From Falsibacillus albus (GTDB taxonomy: Bacteria > Bacillota > Bacilli > Bacillales > DSM-25281): a DNA stretch of 64,000 nucleotides. Under the pieces are notes generated by a model. It made no database searches and was not told the DNA's origin. It worked only from the letters and a program-made list of their open reading frames with translations. The position numbers and the translations under genes are program-made. The DNA is taken from assembly GCF_003668575.1 (NCBI RefSeq), contig NZ_RCVZ01000017.1:19895-83894 (forward strand), in the 5' to 3' direction. This document shows positions 52,214-61,448 of the stretch, in pieces. The number at the start of each line of letters is the position of its first letter. Within the stretch, counting starts at the first letter, position 1.

Positions 52214-53023
52214 ATGGTCAGTACAGCAACCATTATTTCGATGTTTGTTCCGATAATATTTGCGTTTGTCCTATTTATCGGAATGATCATCATGGCCAAG
52301 AAGAAAATAGGGATTGAGATGAGAGCGTTAGTCCTTGGGGCAGTGGGATTTTTCGTCTTTTCACAAGTGCTGGAGAAAGCGCTCCATGTCGTGGTGATTT
52401 CACAATTCCCAGATTACGCCGATCACCCCGTATGGTTCGGTTTGTACGGAGGATTTGCAGCAGGGATCTTTGAAGAGATGGGAAGATTCATTTTGTTTAT
52501 ATGGCTTTTGAAAAAATTCAGATCATTCAAATCCGGCATTTCATTTGGGATCGGCTGGGGTGGGATTGAGGCTATCCTATTGACGTTGATGATCGTGGTT
52601 CCGAACATCATTTTTGCCTTCATGATCAACTCAGGAGTGCTTGAATCGACGATCGGAAAAGATATGCCGGCTGAAACGCTGGAAACTCTGAAAGCTGGCG
52701 TTTTGAACCATGGCGTTTCTTTTTACCTGCTTGCGTGCGTCGAACGATTGTCTGCGGTATTTATGCAATTAGCTTTCTCACTGCTCGTCTTGCTTGGGGT
52801 AAAAAAAGGGAAGTTTGCCTACGTTCTATATGCGATCATCATCCACGCCGCAGTCGATTTTCCACTCGTATTCGTTCAGACGGGATATTTCAACAACCTG
52901 TGGCTGGTGGAGCTGTATGTGGCGATCCTAGGCGTCTTGGGCGGTTTCTTTATGAAAAAGATGCAGAAGAAGTTTACAGATGAACAAATGGACTCGGAAA
53001 CGGACATCCACCTGAATGTGTAA
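52214..53023 (+). CDS. YhfC-family intramembrane metalloprotease-like protein
   Basis: A 269-residue membrane protein with about eight helices. FAAGIFEEMGRFILF (residues ~84-98) supplies a Glu-Glu pair and IIIHAAVDFPLVFVQ (~216-230) a His/Asp pair, the pattern of YhfC/CAAX-protease-like families. ATG 52214 starts one base after the hydrolase stop, with AAGGGGGGATCC as ribosome site; translational coupling is likely. Substrate unknown; related proteins handle bacteriocin immunity or protein maturation. Confidence 0.82.
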   Translation: MVSTATIISMFVPIIFAFVLFIGMIIMAKKKIGIEMRALVLGAVGFFVFSQVLEKALHVVVISQFPDYADHPVWFGLYGGFAAGIFEEMGRFILFIWLLKKFRSFKSGISFGIGWGGIEAILLTLMIVVPNIIFAFMINSGVLESTIGKDMPAETLETLKAGVLNHGVSFYLLACVERLSAVFMQLAFSLLVLLGVKKGKFAYVLYAIIIHAAVDFPLVFVQTGYFNNLWLVELYVAILGVLGGFFMKKMQKKFTDEQMDSETDIHLNV

Positions 53024-53057
53024 GGGGTATATTGGCAGGAAATGCGGCAGCAACATA

Positions 53058-53156
53058 GAAATATCGGTCGAAATCGCTGTTTTATCAGTCTAAAAATAGA
53101 TATATCGGCCGAAATGATCATTTTATCGGTCTAACTGGTCCATATATCGGCCAATC
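53058..53156. repeat. Phased word array 4: TATCGG every 20-21 bp
   Basis: TATC(G/A)G begins at 53062, 53083, 53103, 53124 and 53145 (21, 20, 21, 21 bp), best as ATATCGGCCGAAAT. It lies between convergent genes. Confidence 0.8.
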
Positions 53157-53167
53157 GACAAATAAAG

Positions 53168-53201
53168 ACAAAGGCAATGCCTCCAGGGGCATCGCCTTTG
53201 A
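53168..53201. terminator. Weak bidirectional terminator
   Basis: AAAGGCAATGCC / GGGCATCGCCTTT, with T-rich flanks but no long T-run. Confidence 0.55.
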
Positions 53202-53226
53202 TGTATCTATTTTTCAGGTATTCTAG

Positions 53227-54234
53227 TTATCTTGCAGCTTTTTGAAGCTTGTGGATGACCGTCAAGGAGCGGCCGGTTCCGATTGCTACGGATTCGAGCG
53301 GGCTTGTAGCAAGGTGGACGGGCACAACGATTTCTTTGCTCAGCCAGTCTTGCATGCCGTTCAGGAGTGCACCGCCGCCAGTCAAGATGACGCCGCGGTC
53401 GACGATGTCACCGCTCAGCTCAGGAGGGCAGTTTTCCAATGTAGCACGGATCGTTTCCAAAATATGAAGCAATGATTCTTTCAAAGCAGATTGAATTTCA
53501 GTAGATGAAAGTTCGATTGTTTTTGGAAGTCCTGTGACCAAGTCACGGCCGCGGATATCCATTGTGATTTCGTCATGCTCGATCAGCGCATGGCCGATTT
53601 CCATTTTGATCGTTTCTGCTGTTCTTTCCCCGATCAAGAGGTTGTATCGTTTACGAACGTATTGCACGATGTCTTCGTCCATTTGGTCCCCGCCGATGCG
53701 GATTGTGTTGCAAGTCACGACACCACCGTAAGAGATGATCGCCACTTCAGTCGTTCCGCCGCCGATATCAACGATAACGTTAGCGACTGGCTCATCGACT
53801 GGCAGGTCTGCGCCGATCGCTGCAGCAACAGGCTCTTCGATGAGATGGACGTTTTTCGCACCGCTGTTTTTCACGGCATCATGGATGGCGCGTCGTTCAA
53901 CGGATGTAGCACCGGATGGCGTACAAACGACAACATTTGGCTTGCGGATGGAGAAGCCTAATTTTTTGCCTGCATTCTTCATGATTTGCTTCAGCATTTC
54001 AGTCGTAATATCATAGTCGGCAATGACGCCGTCTTTAAGTGGACGGACCGCTACGATTTTTCCAGGGGTCTTACCGATCATGCTTTTCGCCTCAGCACCT
54101 ACAGCCAGGACGTTTTTCGTTTCGGTATCAATGGCCACAACGGATGGTTCGTTTAAAATGATCCCTTTATTTTTGCTATATACTAAAATGTTTGCAGTTC
54201 CTAAATCGATTCCAATTTCAGAGTTTGAGAACAT
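53227..54234 (-). CDS. mreBH: Rod-shape protein MreBH
   Basis: A 335-residue actin homologue, the same length as B. subtilis MreBH. It forms membrane-associated filaments guiding lateral wall synthesis and the LytE hydrolase. Seen: phosphate-1 motif [25 protein letters not shown] (phosphate-2), [13 protein letters not shown] and the adenosine motif [14 protein letters not shown]. Monocistronic here, without mreCD, which favours MreBH over MreB; Mbl is an alternative. Preceded by TAGGGTGAATAC, a weak ribosome site. Confidence 0.88.
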   Translation of the reverse strand: MFSNSEIGIDLGTANILVYSKNKGIILNEPSVVAIDTETKNVLAVGAEAKSMIGKTPGKIVAVRPLKDGVIADYDITTEMLKQIMKNAGKKLGFSIRKPNVVVCTPSGATSVERRAIHDAVKNSGAKNVHLIEEPVAAAIGADLPVDEPVANVIVDIGGGTTEVAIISYGGVVTCNTIRIGGDQMDEDIVQYVRKRYNLLIGERTAETIKMEIGHALIEHDEITMDIRGRDLVTGLPKTIELSSTEIQSALKESLLHILETIRATLENCPPELSGDIVDRGVILTGGGALLNGMQDWLSKEIVVPVHLATSPLESVAIGTGRSLTVIHKLQKAAR

Positions 54235-54601
54235 ATGTATTCACCCTACTTTCTATAATTCGACACATTATAATCCTTCTTAAGATTATAGGAGATTTTT
54301 GTCGGTTAGGCAGGTAGTAGTTTATGGAAGCAAGGATTGTTACAAAACTCATATTTTGTTTGTAACGCAATAAATCAAGTCTTTGCAGAGGGTATAGCGC
54401 TTACTGATTTAGTTGGAGGAAAGTTTTGTTACGAAACTTTAAAGGTTTTGTAAAATTGAAATGAGAGAATTTCGGTGAGGAAAGGACTGCCCGAGGTGGT
54501 GTTTGTTGGGTAAGAATTCCTGTTATGTTGAATGTTTGAAAGGAAGTTATTGTGGACTATGTTACTAGTTGCCAAATGGCTGTTTAGTCAAAGCTTAAAT
54601 A

Positions 54602-54640
54602 AAGTGGATTTCCGCTGCCCGATGGCCGTTTTCCGGCAAG
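54602..54640 (-). repeat. Fragment of dispersed repeat
   Basis: GTGGATTTCCGCTGCCCGATG then CCGTTTTCCGGC matches the reverse complement of the family right end (GGTTGATTTCCGCTGCAGGATG, CTCGCTTTCCG). The rest of 54235-54641 shows no gene; GTTACAAAAC and GTTACGAAAC words occur near 54340 and 54430. Confidence 0.55.
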
Positions 54641-54641
54641 T

Positions 54642-54678
54642 AAAAAGGGAACCTGCAAATCCGCAGGTTCCCTTTTCG
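54642..54678 (-). terminator. Terminator of the MCP operon
   Basis: AAAAGGGAACCTGC / GCAGGTTCCCTTTT, near-perfect stem with T-run on the minus strand. Confidence 0.9.
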
Positions 54679-54684
54679 TTTTGC

Positions 54685-56340
54685 TTATAAGCTGAATCGG
54701 TCCAATTCTTGTTTCATGGTTTTGGTCATTTTTTGGAGTGTTTCGACCATGTCGTTCAGGTGGGCAAATGATCTCATCTGCTCCTCGGTGGAGGCTGAGA
54801 TTTCTTCTGTGCCGGCCGCAGTTTCTTCGGTTACGGCGCTGATGTTTTCAACAACGGACAAGATTTCGTTGCTTTTAACATTGGAATGCTCCAATTGGGC
54901 TACAAGTCCGTTCAGCTGGGAGAAGATCGAGCTGACAGCGGAGGAAATCGTCTGGAAGGATTGCTCCGTGACTTTCATCGAATCGACCTGTTGGTTGGAA
55001 ATGCCCAATCCTTCGTTTGTAGCCTCGGCAACGCTCAAGATGCCGTTTTTAATATTTTTGACCATTTCTGTGATTTGTTGTGTGGCTCGGGAGGAATCCT
55101 CCGCAAGCTTCCGCACTTCTTCGGCGACGACGGCGAATCCTTTGCCTGCTTCTCCTGCACGTGCTGCCTCGATGGCGGCATTGAGCGCCAGTAAATTCGT
55201 CTGTTCGGCGATTTGATGGACGGAGAGTGCAGCTGATTCGATTTGGCCGGTATATTGGTTAAAGTCCTTGACGGCTTCGCTGATCTTAGATGTCGAGTTG
55301 GCCATTTGTTCTGTCAGGTGCTGCTGGTTATTCAATGATTGCTTTCCGTTTTCAACGGAGTGCAGCGCTTCGTCGCTGTATTCAAGGGACTGCTTGCTGT
55401 CGTTGACATTCTTTTCGAAGTCATCCTTCATATTCGCCATAGAGGATGCAGCTGACTGAATGTCATTGGAAATCGACTGGCTTCCTTTGGCAAGCTCCTC
55501 TGTAGACGCGGCGACCTGGTTGCTCGATTCTGTCAAGTTCAGCATTTGCTTCGTCAAATTGATGGAGAACTCGTTTACGTCTTCTCCGACTTTTTCAACC
55601 GATTGAACCGTTGACTTCAAATTTTGCAGCATGATTGAAAAGGCATTGGCCAATTTATCGATTTCGTATTTGGACTGCGGCTTCAAGTCTGCTATTTCGA
55701 CTGTCAGATCGCCATCCGCCACATGTTCGGCATTACGGACCATGCGGTTGATCGGCTTGACGATGCGATTGGATAAAATGAAGGACAGCACGAGTGACAA
55801 TACCACAAGCAGGATGCTTCCGATAATGGAACAAAGAACGATGAATTGAATTTTATTGCGTGTATTTTCCTGGTTTTGATTGTACCAGGAGGTCGTTTCT
55901 TTGTTTAATAAAAATACATCATTCAAGATCCCCGAAACCCTCATCGCCTGCCTGTTGACGGCTGGCTTGTTCTGGGCTTCCAGGGCTTGTGAAGCGTCCG
56001 TGTTCAATGTGTTGAATTTTTCGCTGATCTTTTTATATAGTTCCTTTTGGTTGGCAACTGTCAGCTGTTTGCCGAGTCCGTCCAATTGCTTTCCAACGGA
56101 AGTCAAACTCGCCTTTGCTTCTGTCATGTTGGCATCGGAAGGGTTGAAGGCATAGTTTGACAGGGCCTGCTTTGTATTCGTCAAGTCGCCCCTGAATTTT
56201 TCAACGTTCAAAAGGATAGCGACATCATCCTTTGATGAACTCTGGATCAGCATGACTTGCGACGTGATGAAAAAGACCATGATGATGGCAAGGACCAAAG
56301 GGATGAGGCCAAGTAAATTCAGTCGTATACGTAAACTCAT
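54685..56340 (-). CDS. Methyl-accepting chemotaxis protein
   Basis: A 551-residue chemoreceptor. First membrane helix (residues ~10-30), a small helical extracytoplasmic sensor (~32-165, four-helix-bundle type), second membrane helix (~168-192), HAMP (~193-245) and the methyl-accepting signalling domain with hairpin tip [20 protein letters not shown] (~383-402). The AAGGAGG site precedes the ATG. It starts 12 bp after a BMP-family lipoprotein gene, so binding protein and receptor are probably co-expressed and may work together. Confidence 0.92.
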   Translation of the reverse strand: MSLRIRLNLLGLIPLVLAIIMVFFITSQVMLIQSSSKDDVAILLNVEKFRGDLTNTKQALSNYAFNPSDANMTEAKASLTSVGKQLDGLGKQLTVANQKELYKKISEKFNTLNTDASQALEAQNKPAVNRQAMRVSGILNDVFLLNKETTSWYNQNQENTRNKIQFIVLCSIIGSILLVVLSLVLSFILSNRIVKPINRMVRNAEHVADGDLTVEIADLKPQSKYEIDKLANAFSIMLQNLKSTVQSVEKVGEDVNEFSINLTKQMLNLTESSNQVAASTEELAKGSQSISNDIQSAASSMANMKDDFEKNVNDSKQSLEYSDEALHSVENGKQSLNNQQHLTEQMANSTSKISEAVKDFNQYTGQIESAALSVHQIAEQTNLLALNAAIEAARAGEAGKGFAVVAEEVRKLAEDSSRATQQITEMVKNIKNGILSVAEATNEGLGISNQQVDSMKVTEQSFQTISSAVSSIFSQLNGLVAQLEHSNVKSNEILSVVENISAVTEETAAGTEEISASTEEQMRSFAHLNDMVETLQKMTKTMKQELDRFSL

Positions 56341-56352
56341 GTTCTTTCCTCC

Positions 56353-57336
56353 TTAATTGCTTTCTGGGATCGTGATTTCGCCGGATACGATTTTCTTCTT
56401 CGCGTCCTCGATTTTCTGTTCTTGCTCCTTTGTCAGCTGAATGAGGGTAATCGGCGCTAATCCGACGCCATCCTGCTCCAGGCCAAGTTCTTCCGGCGCC
56501 ATGCTGATTTTTCCGTTTTTCTTTAAATCTTTTGCCAGATTGTAGACGGCAATGTCGATATTTTTCATCATGGATGTCACGATTGATTTTTCAGCGATGA
56601 AATGCTGGTCGCTGTCGACTCCGGCTGTGTATACGCCGTTCTTTTCAGCGGTCTTGATGGATCCGACGCCAGTGAATCCGGCAGCTGGATAGATGAAATC
56701 CGCACCTGCGGCGATTTGTTTGGATGCCAGGTTCGAGCCGAAATCCGAATCACTGAACCCGTTGGCATAATCGACTAAAATTTTTGCGTCAGGTTTTACA
56801 TATTTCACCCCGGATATGAAGCCGTTCTTGAATTTCTCGATGACGGGTACCTGCGCGCCTCCGATGAATCCGAGTGTATTTGATTTGGTTGTCATTCCTG
56901 CAATCATCCCAACCAAAAAGCTGCCTTCCTGTTCCTTGAAGGTAATCGATTTGATGTTTTTCATAGAAGAAACTCCGTCAATCAGGATGAATTTTTGATT
57001 TGGATGTTTTTTGGCGACGGCTTCGAGCGGCTCCTGTGCAGAAAAACCGAGGCCGATGATGAAGTCATTTTTTTGCTTGACGAGTTCTTCCAATGCTTCT
57101 TCTGCGTGACCGTCCGGTGCTTCGCGATAATCAAAGATGAAGCCGAGGGTGTCTCGTGCTTTTTCAAGTCCCCTGAATGCAGAATCGTTGAAGGATCCAT
57201 CCCCGAGTCCGGTATCCGATAAAAGGATGCCGATATGATATTCCTTTTTCTTTGGCGATTCAGCCAGCGTATTGGAAGAACAGCCTGATAAGACAAGGCT
57301 GAGAATGATGAATAATGGCAATGCGTATTTAAACAT
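56353..57336 (-). CDS. BMP-family substrate-binding lipoprotein
   Basis: A 327-residue lipoprotein with signal peptide and lipobox LVLSGCSSN (Cys ~19). The body is a periplasmic-binding fold of the basic membrane protein type (LSDTGLGDGSFNDSAFRGL; AGADFIYPAAGFTGVGSIKT), a family binding purine nucleosides in known members. No ABC permease or ATPase genes follow; instead a chemoreceptor gene follows, so it may deliver a ligand signal and not only a nutrient. B. subtilis Med is a BMP relative. GAGAGGAGATTGAC precedes the ATG. Confidence 0.88.
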   Translation of the reverse strand: MFKYALPLFIILSLVLSGCSSNTLAESPKKKEYHIGILLSDTGLGDGSFNDSAFRGLEKARDTLGFIFDYREAPDGHAEEALEELVKQKNDFIIGLGFSAQEPLEAVAKKHPNQKFILIDGVSSMKNIKSITFKEQEGSFLVGMIAGMTTKSNTLGFIGGAQVPVIEKFKNGFISGVKYVKPDAKILVDYANGFSDSDFGSNLASKQIAAGADFIYPAAGFTGVGSIKTAEKNGVYTAGVDSDQHFIAEKSIVTSMMKNIDIAVYNLAKDLKKNGKISMAPEELGLEQDGVGLAPITLIQLTKEQEQKIEDAKKKIVSGEITIPESN

Positions 57337-57461
57337 GTCAATCTCCTCTCGAGTGGTTATGTAAGTTGTTCTAAGCGGTCGTTTAATATATCGGCACGGA
57401 AATGAATTTTAAAAGGGGCTGGAAAATAGTCGAAAAAGACTGACAGCTGTAAAGGGCAAAT

Positions 57462-57495
57462 AAAAAAACCGTCTGGATATAGTCGTCCAGACGGC
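57462..57495 (-). terminator. Terminator of the thioesterase gene
   Basis: CCGTCTGGA / TCCAGACGG with an 8-base loop and seven T on the minus strand. Confidence 0.9.
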
Positions 57496-57516
57496 TTGTG
57501 TATGCTCTTTAAGCAA

Positions 57517-58020
57517 TCACGCTCTTTTAAAGAATTTGGCGAGCTCCTGGCTTTCGCCCTTGCGTACTTTCCGATGCTCGGCACGTTTGATCGCCGTTTC
57601 GTTCAACCACAGCTCTTCTTGTGTTTCCGGAACGATTTCCGGAACAGGAGCCGGCTTCCCGTTTTCGTCGAGTGCCACGAATGTGAGGAAGGAAAGAGCA
57701 GCAATCGCTTTTTCGCCGGTCAATAATTTTTCCGATGTCACTTTGACAAATACCTCCATGGAGCTTCGGCCGGTATATGTCACCATCGCCTCAAGCGTCA
57801 CTGCATCCCCGACCTTGATCGGCTCAAGGAAATCGACGGAATCGGTCGAAGCTGTAACGACGGGATTCCTTGCCATACGGTAGGCACTGATCGATGCAAT
57901 ATCATCTATATAGGCCATCAGCTTGCCCCCGAATAGTGTACCGTGGTGATTGGTGTCCGGAGGAAGCACGTGGCTTGTCTTCACTGCTAATGTATCCCTC
58001 ATGAATTTTTTTGGTCTCAT
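57517..58020 (-). CDS. Acyl-CoA thioesterase, hotdog fold (YkhA-like)
   Basis: A 167-residue cytosolic thioesterase. Seen: VLPPDTNHHGTLFGGKLMAY (residues ~18-37) with the NHHGTLFGG active-site signature of the BACH/YciA group, ASTDSVDFLEPIKVGDAV and a final helix. Hydrolyses acyl-CoA esters. ATG 58020 is preferred (GAAGGGTG upstream); upstream in-frame codons have no site. Monocistronic. Confidence 0.9.
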   Translation of the reverse strand: MRPKKFMRDTLAVKTSHVLPPDTNHHGTLFGGKLMAYIDDIASISAYRMARNPVVTASTDSVDFLEPIKVGDAVTLEAMVTYTGRSSMEVFVKVTSEKLLTGEKAIAALSFLTFVALDENGKPAPVPEIVPETQEELWLNETAIKRAEHRKVRKGESQELAKFFKRA

Positions 58021-58164
58021 CAGATCACCCTTCTCTTTTGTTGTCATAATATAGTATACCCCTTTTAGGTAAGGGGCAAAACTGATTTGCACTTGCATCC
58101 GCTTTCATCTTTATATAGTATGATTTACTTTGAGCAGGAAGATGTTTTCCATTTTTTTACTTGA

Positions 58165-58193
58165 TTGACACATGATATGAAAGTGGTTACAAT
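58165..58193 (+). promoter_or_regulatory. hutH promoter
   Basis: TTGACA (58165-58170), 17-bp spacer, TACAAT (58188-58193): near-consensus sigma-A promoter, giving a leader of about 165 nt. Confidence 0.82.
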
Positions 58194-58287
58194 CAAGGTG
58201 AGTCAATATTTTTAGAATATTTAAAATATAGGGCGATGGTACTATGAATATTTTAGTTAAGAGCTCTCATAGCTCGGAATCACTATA

Positions 58288-58336
58288 CAAAAGGCGCGAT
58301 TGAACCAGGAATGGTTTGGTCGCGCCTTTTCTTTAT
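58288..58336 (+). terminator. Terminator inside the hutH leader (likely regulated)
   Basis: AAAAGGCGCGA / TCGCGCCTTTT with a 20-base partly paired loop, then CTTT. It lies between promoter and start codon, and is preceded by TAG/GAG-containing RNA (TTTAGTTAAGAG, then CATAGCTC) such as HutP recognises in B. subtilis. Confidence 0.8.
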
Positions 58337-58365
58337 TCAGCTAAATTAGTAGAGGAGTGCATGAA

Positions 58366-59886
58366 ATGATCGAGTTGAACGGAAACTCATTGACGTTGGA
58401 ACAGGTTGGAAAAGTATTATTTGATAAATCCATGGTGTCTGTCACAGAAGCAAGCATGGAAAAAGTGAAAAAAAGCAGGCAGGCCGTCGAGAAGATCGTG
58501 GCCGATAAGAAAGTCGTGTATGGCATCAATACAGGGTTCGGGAAGTTCAGCGATGTGCTGATCGAAGCGGAAGATGTCGAGGAGCTGCAATTAAATCTGA
58601 TTCATTCCCATGCGTGCGGCGTAGGCGATCCTTTTCCCGAGGTCGTTTCACGGGCGATGGTCCTCCTGCGGGCTAATGCGCTGATCAAAGGGTTCTCCGG
58701 AGTGAGACCGGTGATCATTGAACGGCTGATCGATTTGATCAATGCCGAGATCCATCCCGTCATCCCGCAGCAAGGGTCGCTAGGGGCAAGCGGGGATCTT
58801 GCGCCATTGTCCCATCTGGCTTTGGTGCTGATGGGGGAAGGAGAGGTATTCTACAAAGGCGAAATCACTTCTGCCATCCATGCGTTGAGCAAGGAAGGGA
58901 TCTGCCCGATTGTGCTCCAGGCGAAGGAAGGATTGGCGTTGATCAATGGGACACAGGCGATGACGGCGGTCGGTGTCGTCAATTATCTGGAGGCGGAAAA
59001 ACTGGCGCTTGAGAGCGAAATGATCGCGTCCATCACGATGGAAGCCTTGCGCGGGATCATGGATGCCTTTGATGAAGACGTCCATCTGGCAAGGGGCTAC
59101 ACGCAGCAGACAGAAGTGGCGAAGCGAATCAATGCTTATTTAAGCGACAGCCGACTGACGACAAGACAAGGCGAGCTGCGGGTACAGGACGCGTATTCCT
59201 TAAGGTGCATCCCGCAGGTTCACGGGGCATCGTGGCAGGCCTTGGATTATGTGAAGGAAAAATTGGAGATCGAAATCAATGCAGCGACAGATAATCCATT
59301 GATCTTCGATGATGGGGAAAAAATCATCTCCGGCGGGAATTTCCATGGACAGCCGATTGCGCTGGCGATGGACTTCATGAAGATTGCAGTGGCGGAACTC
59401 GCCAATATATCGGAGCGGAGGATCGAACGGCTCGTGAACCCGCAATTGAATGATTTGCCTCCGTTCTTAAGTCCGCAGCCAGGCCTGCAGTCCGGTGCGA
59501 TGATCATGCAATACTGTGCGGCATCCTTGGTATCCGAGAACAAAACGCTCGCCCATCCGGCCAGCGTCGATTCAATCCCGTCATCCGCCAATCAGGAAGA
59601 CCATGTAAGCATGGGAACGATCGGTGCACGGCACGCCCATCAAATTATCGGCAACGCCCGCCGCGTGCTGGCGATCGAACTGATCTGTGCCCTCCAAGGC
59701 GTCGAATTCAGGGGAGTCGATCAAATGGCGAAGGCGACAAAAGGTTTCTTCGATGAAGCAAGGAAGATTGTCCCGACGATCGAAAAAGACCGAGTCTTCT
59801 CAAAAGATATCGAAAACATGAACCTTTGGCTCAAAGAAACCGACTGGGAACGCCACGGCCAGACAAGAGCAAAAACAAACGCATAA
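58366..59886 (+). CDS. hutH: Histidine ammonia-lyase
   Basis: A 506-residue enzyme deaminating histidine to urocanate, first step of histidine use. The MIO cofactor triad Ala141-Ser142-Gly143 lies in [28 protein letters not shown] and [16 protein letters not shown] are canonical. ATG 58366 (AGAGGAG 8 bp upstream) is preferred over GTG 58357. No other hut gene is adjacent, and hutP, usually directly upstream, is missing from this place; the leader terminator suggests control by antitermination nonetheless. Confidence 0.97.
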   Translation: MIELNGNSLTLEQVGKVLFDKSMVSVTEASMEKVKKSRQAVEKIVADKKVVYGINTGFGKFSDVLIEAEDVEELQLNLIHSHACGVGDPFPEVVSRAMVLLRANALIKGFSGVRPVIIERLIDLINAEIHPVIPQQGSLGASGDLAPLSHLALVLMGEGEVFYKGEITSAIHALSKEGICPIVLQAKEGLALINGTQAMTAVGVVNYLEAEKLALESEMIASITMEALRGIMDAFDEDVHLARGYTQQTEVAKRINAYLSDSRLTTRQGELRVQDAYSLRCIPQVHGASWQALDYVKEKLEIEINAATDNPLIFDDGEKIISGGNFHGQPIALAMDFMKIAVAELANISERRIERLVNPQLNDLPPFLSPQPGLQSGAMIMQYCAASLVSENKTLAHPASVDSIPSSANQEDHVSMGTIGARHAHQIIGNARRVLAIELICALQGVEFRGVDQMAKATKGFFDEARKIVPTIEKDRVFSKDIENMNLWLKETDWERHGQTRAKTNA

Positions 59887-59898
59887 GGAATGGAGATC

Positions 59899-59947
59899 AG
59901 CCCACCCCCTTTGGTGACAGGCACCGCGGGGGTGGGCTGGTTTTTTT
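59899..59947 (+). terminator. Terminator after hutH with embedded GGTGACAGGCACC
   Basis: AGCCCACCCCC / GGGGGTGGGCT with seven T; the loop contains GGTGACAGGCACC at 59913-59925. Confidence 0.9.
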
Positions 59948-59974
59948 GTGCTTTCGATGATGAGGGGGGATTGG

Positions 59975-60090
59975 ATTGATGGAATAAATGAAGATAGTGA
60001 TGGAGAAATCGAGAAACATGATGGAAAAGAGACAAACATTGATGGAATAAAAGGAAAGTATGATGGAAAAATCGAAAAAGGTGATGGAAT
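59975..60090. repeat. Phased word array 5: TGATGGA every 21 bp
   Basis: TGATGGA begins at 59977, 59998, 60019, 60040, 60061 and 60082, exactly 21 bp apart, usually followed by A-rich bases (TGATGGAATAAA). It lies between convergent genes. Confidence 0.88.
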
Positions 60091-60102
60091 CGGATATAAA
60101 AG

Positions 60103-60156
60103 AAAGCAGCCCCCTATATTAGGTGACAGGCACCATAATGGGGGGCTGCTTTTTAA
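60103..60156. terminator. Bidirectional terminator with embedded GGTGACAGGCACC
   Basis: AGCAGCCCCC..TAT / ATA..GGGGGCTGCT with T-runs on both sides; the apex carries GGTGACAGGCACC at 60122-60134. Confidence 0.85.
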
Positions 60157-60165
60157 TGACCTTTA

Positions 60166-61359
60166 TTAGATGAACATGCCGACGTAGATGGCGGTGATGA
60201 AGCTGGCCAATGTTCCGCCGATGATGGCTTTGAGGCTTAGTTTGGAAACCAGTGGGCGCTTGGATGGTTCTAAAGATCCAAGGCCGACAATCAGCTGTCC
60301 GATTGATGACAGGTTGGCGAAGTTGCAAAGCGCAACCGATAAAATCGCCACAGTTTTCGGTGAAAGCTGATCCGCGATATTTGTCAATTTACCGTAAGCC
60401 ACAAATTCATTGACGGACATCTTCGTTCCGATGATGGACGCTGCCTTGAATGCTTCATCAACCGGAATTCCGACGAGCAAAGCAAATGGGTAGAAGATGT
60501 AGCCAAGAATCATGGAGATGCTCGTATGGAAAAGTCCGAGCAGGCCATTCAAAAGCGCCAAGATTCCGATGAACGCAATCAAGAGGGCACCGATGTTGAT
60601 TGCAAGCTGGACGCCATTGATCGCGCCATCTGCAATCGCTTCAAAGACGTTTGTGTGCTTTGTTTTTGCCATTTCGATATTGTCATTTGTCGTGGATTCC
60701 TCTGTTTCAGGCTCCATGATTTTGGACATGATCAAGGAAATGAGCGGAACGCTGAAGACAGATAAAAGCAAATATTTCATATCGATTCCCATCAACGAGT
60801 ATCCGACAAGGATCGCGCCGCTAGCAGAAGCAGTTCCGCCGACCATGACAGCAAATGTTTCAGAACGCGTCAAATGCCTCAAGTAAGGCTTGACCAATAG
60901 CGGTGCTTCGACGATCCCCAAGAACGAGTTGCCGACAGCATTGAACGTTTCCACTTTCGTCGTGCCAAGCAGCTTGCCCAATGTGACACCGACTGCCTTG
61001 ACGAAGACCGGGATGACCCGCAAATAATATAAAACTGAAATAAGTGCAGAGATGAAAATGATGACGGCCAATACATTGATTGCAAATACAAATGTAATAT
61101 GAGTGCCTTTATCGTAGAAGCCGCCAAATACAAACTGAATCCCTTCGTTGCTGAAGTCGATGACTTTTTGAACGCCAAGCGCAGCTTTTTTCAAAAATAT
61201 TTTCCCGATGGAAACTTTAAGGACGAATAAGACGAATAAACCTTCGAGCACCATGCCGACGATGATCGTTCTCCATGGAATGGAGGAGCGGTTGCTGCTC
61301 AAAAGCCAGCCGATGAAAAGTACGCCAATCAATGAGAGAAAACCAAGTAAAAATGTCAT
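60166..61359 (-). CDS. nupG: Concentrative nucleoside transporter (NupC/NupG family)
   Basis: A 397-residue CNT-type transporter with about ten helices and re-entrant loops. Seen: SFLGIVEAPLLVKPYL (residues ~143-158), VGGTASASGAILVGYSLMGI and the conserved GTKMSVNEFVAY and ALCNFANLSSIGQLIVGLG. Proton- or sodium-driven nucleoside uptake. The length equals B. subtilis NupG (YxjA), a guanosine/inosine carrier that also lies behind a guanine riboswitch; the riboswitch here supports purine nucleosides as substrate. Confidence 0.9.
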   Translation of the reverse strand: MTFLLGFLSLIGVLFIGWLLSSNRSSIPWRTIIVGMVLEGLFVLFVLKVSIGKIFLKKAALGVQKVIDFSNEGIQFVFGGFYDKGTHITFVFAINVLAVIIFISALISVLYYLRVIPVFVKAVGVTLGKLLGTTKVETFNAVGNSFLGIVEAPLLVKPYLRHLTRSETFAVMVGGTASASGAILVGYSLMGIDMKYLLLSVFSVPLISLIMSKIMEPETEESTTNDNIEMAKTKHTNVFEAIADGAINGVQLAINIGALLIAFIGILALLNGLLGLFHTSISMILGYIFYPFALLVGIPVDEAFKAASIIGTKMSVNEFVAYGKLTNIADQLSPKTVAILSVALCNFANLSSIGQLIVGLGSLEPSKRPLVSKLSLKAIIGGTLASFITAIYVGMFI

Positions 61360-61448
61360 AAGAACCCCCTGATGTTTTTTTCAAAACCAATTCCGTTGAT
61401 GATGTCTATGGTACGTCCTCTGAAGTCAGACCTCTCAAAAAATCAAAT

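Noticed and set aside
59975..60090. Heptad-repeat peptide coded by the 21-bp array
   Set aside because: TGA/TAA occur in the relevant frames, there is no ribosome site, and sister arrays have a 20-bp period that breaks any frame.
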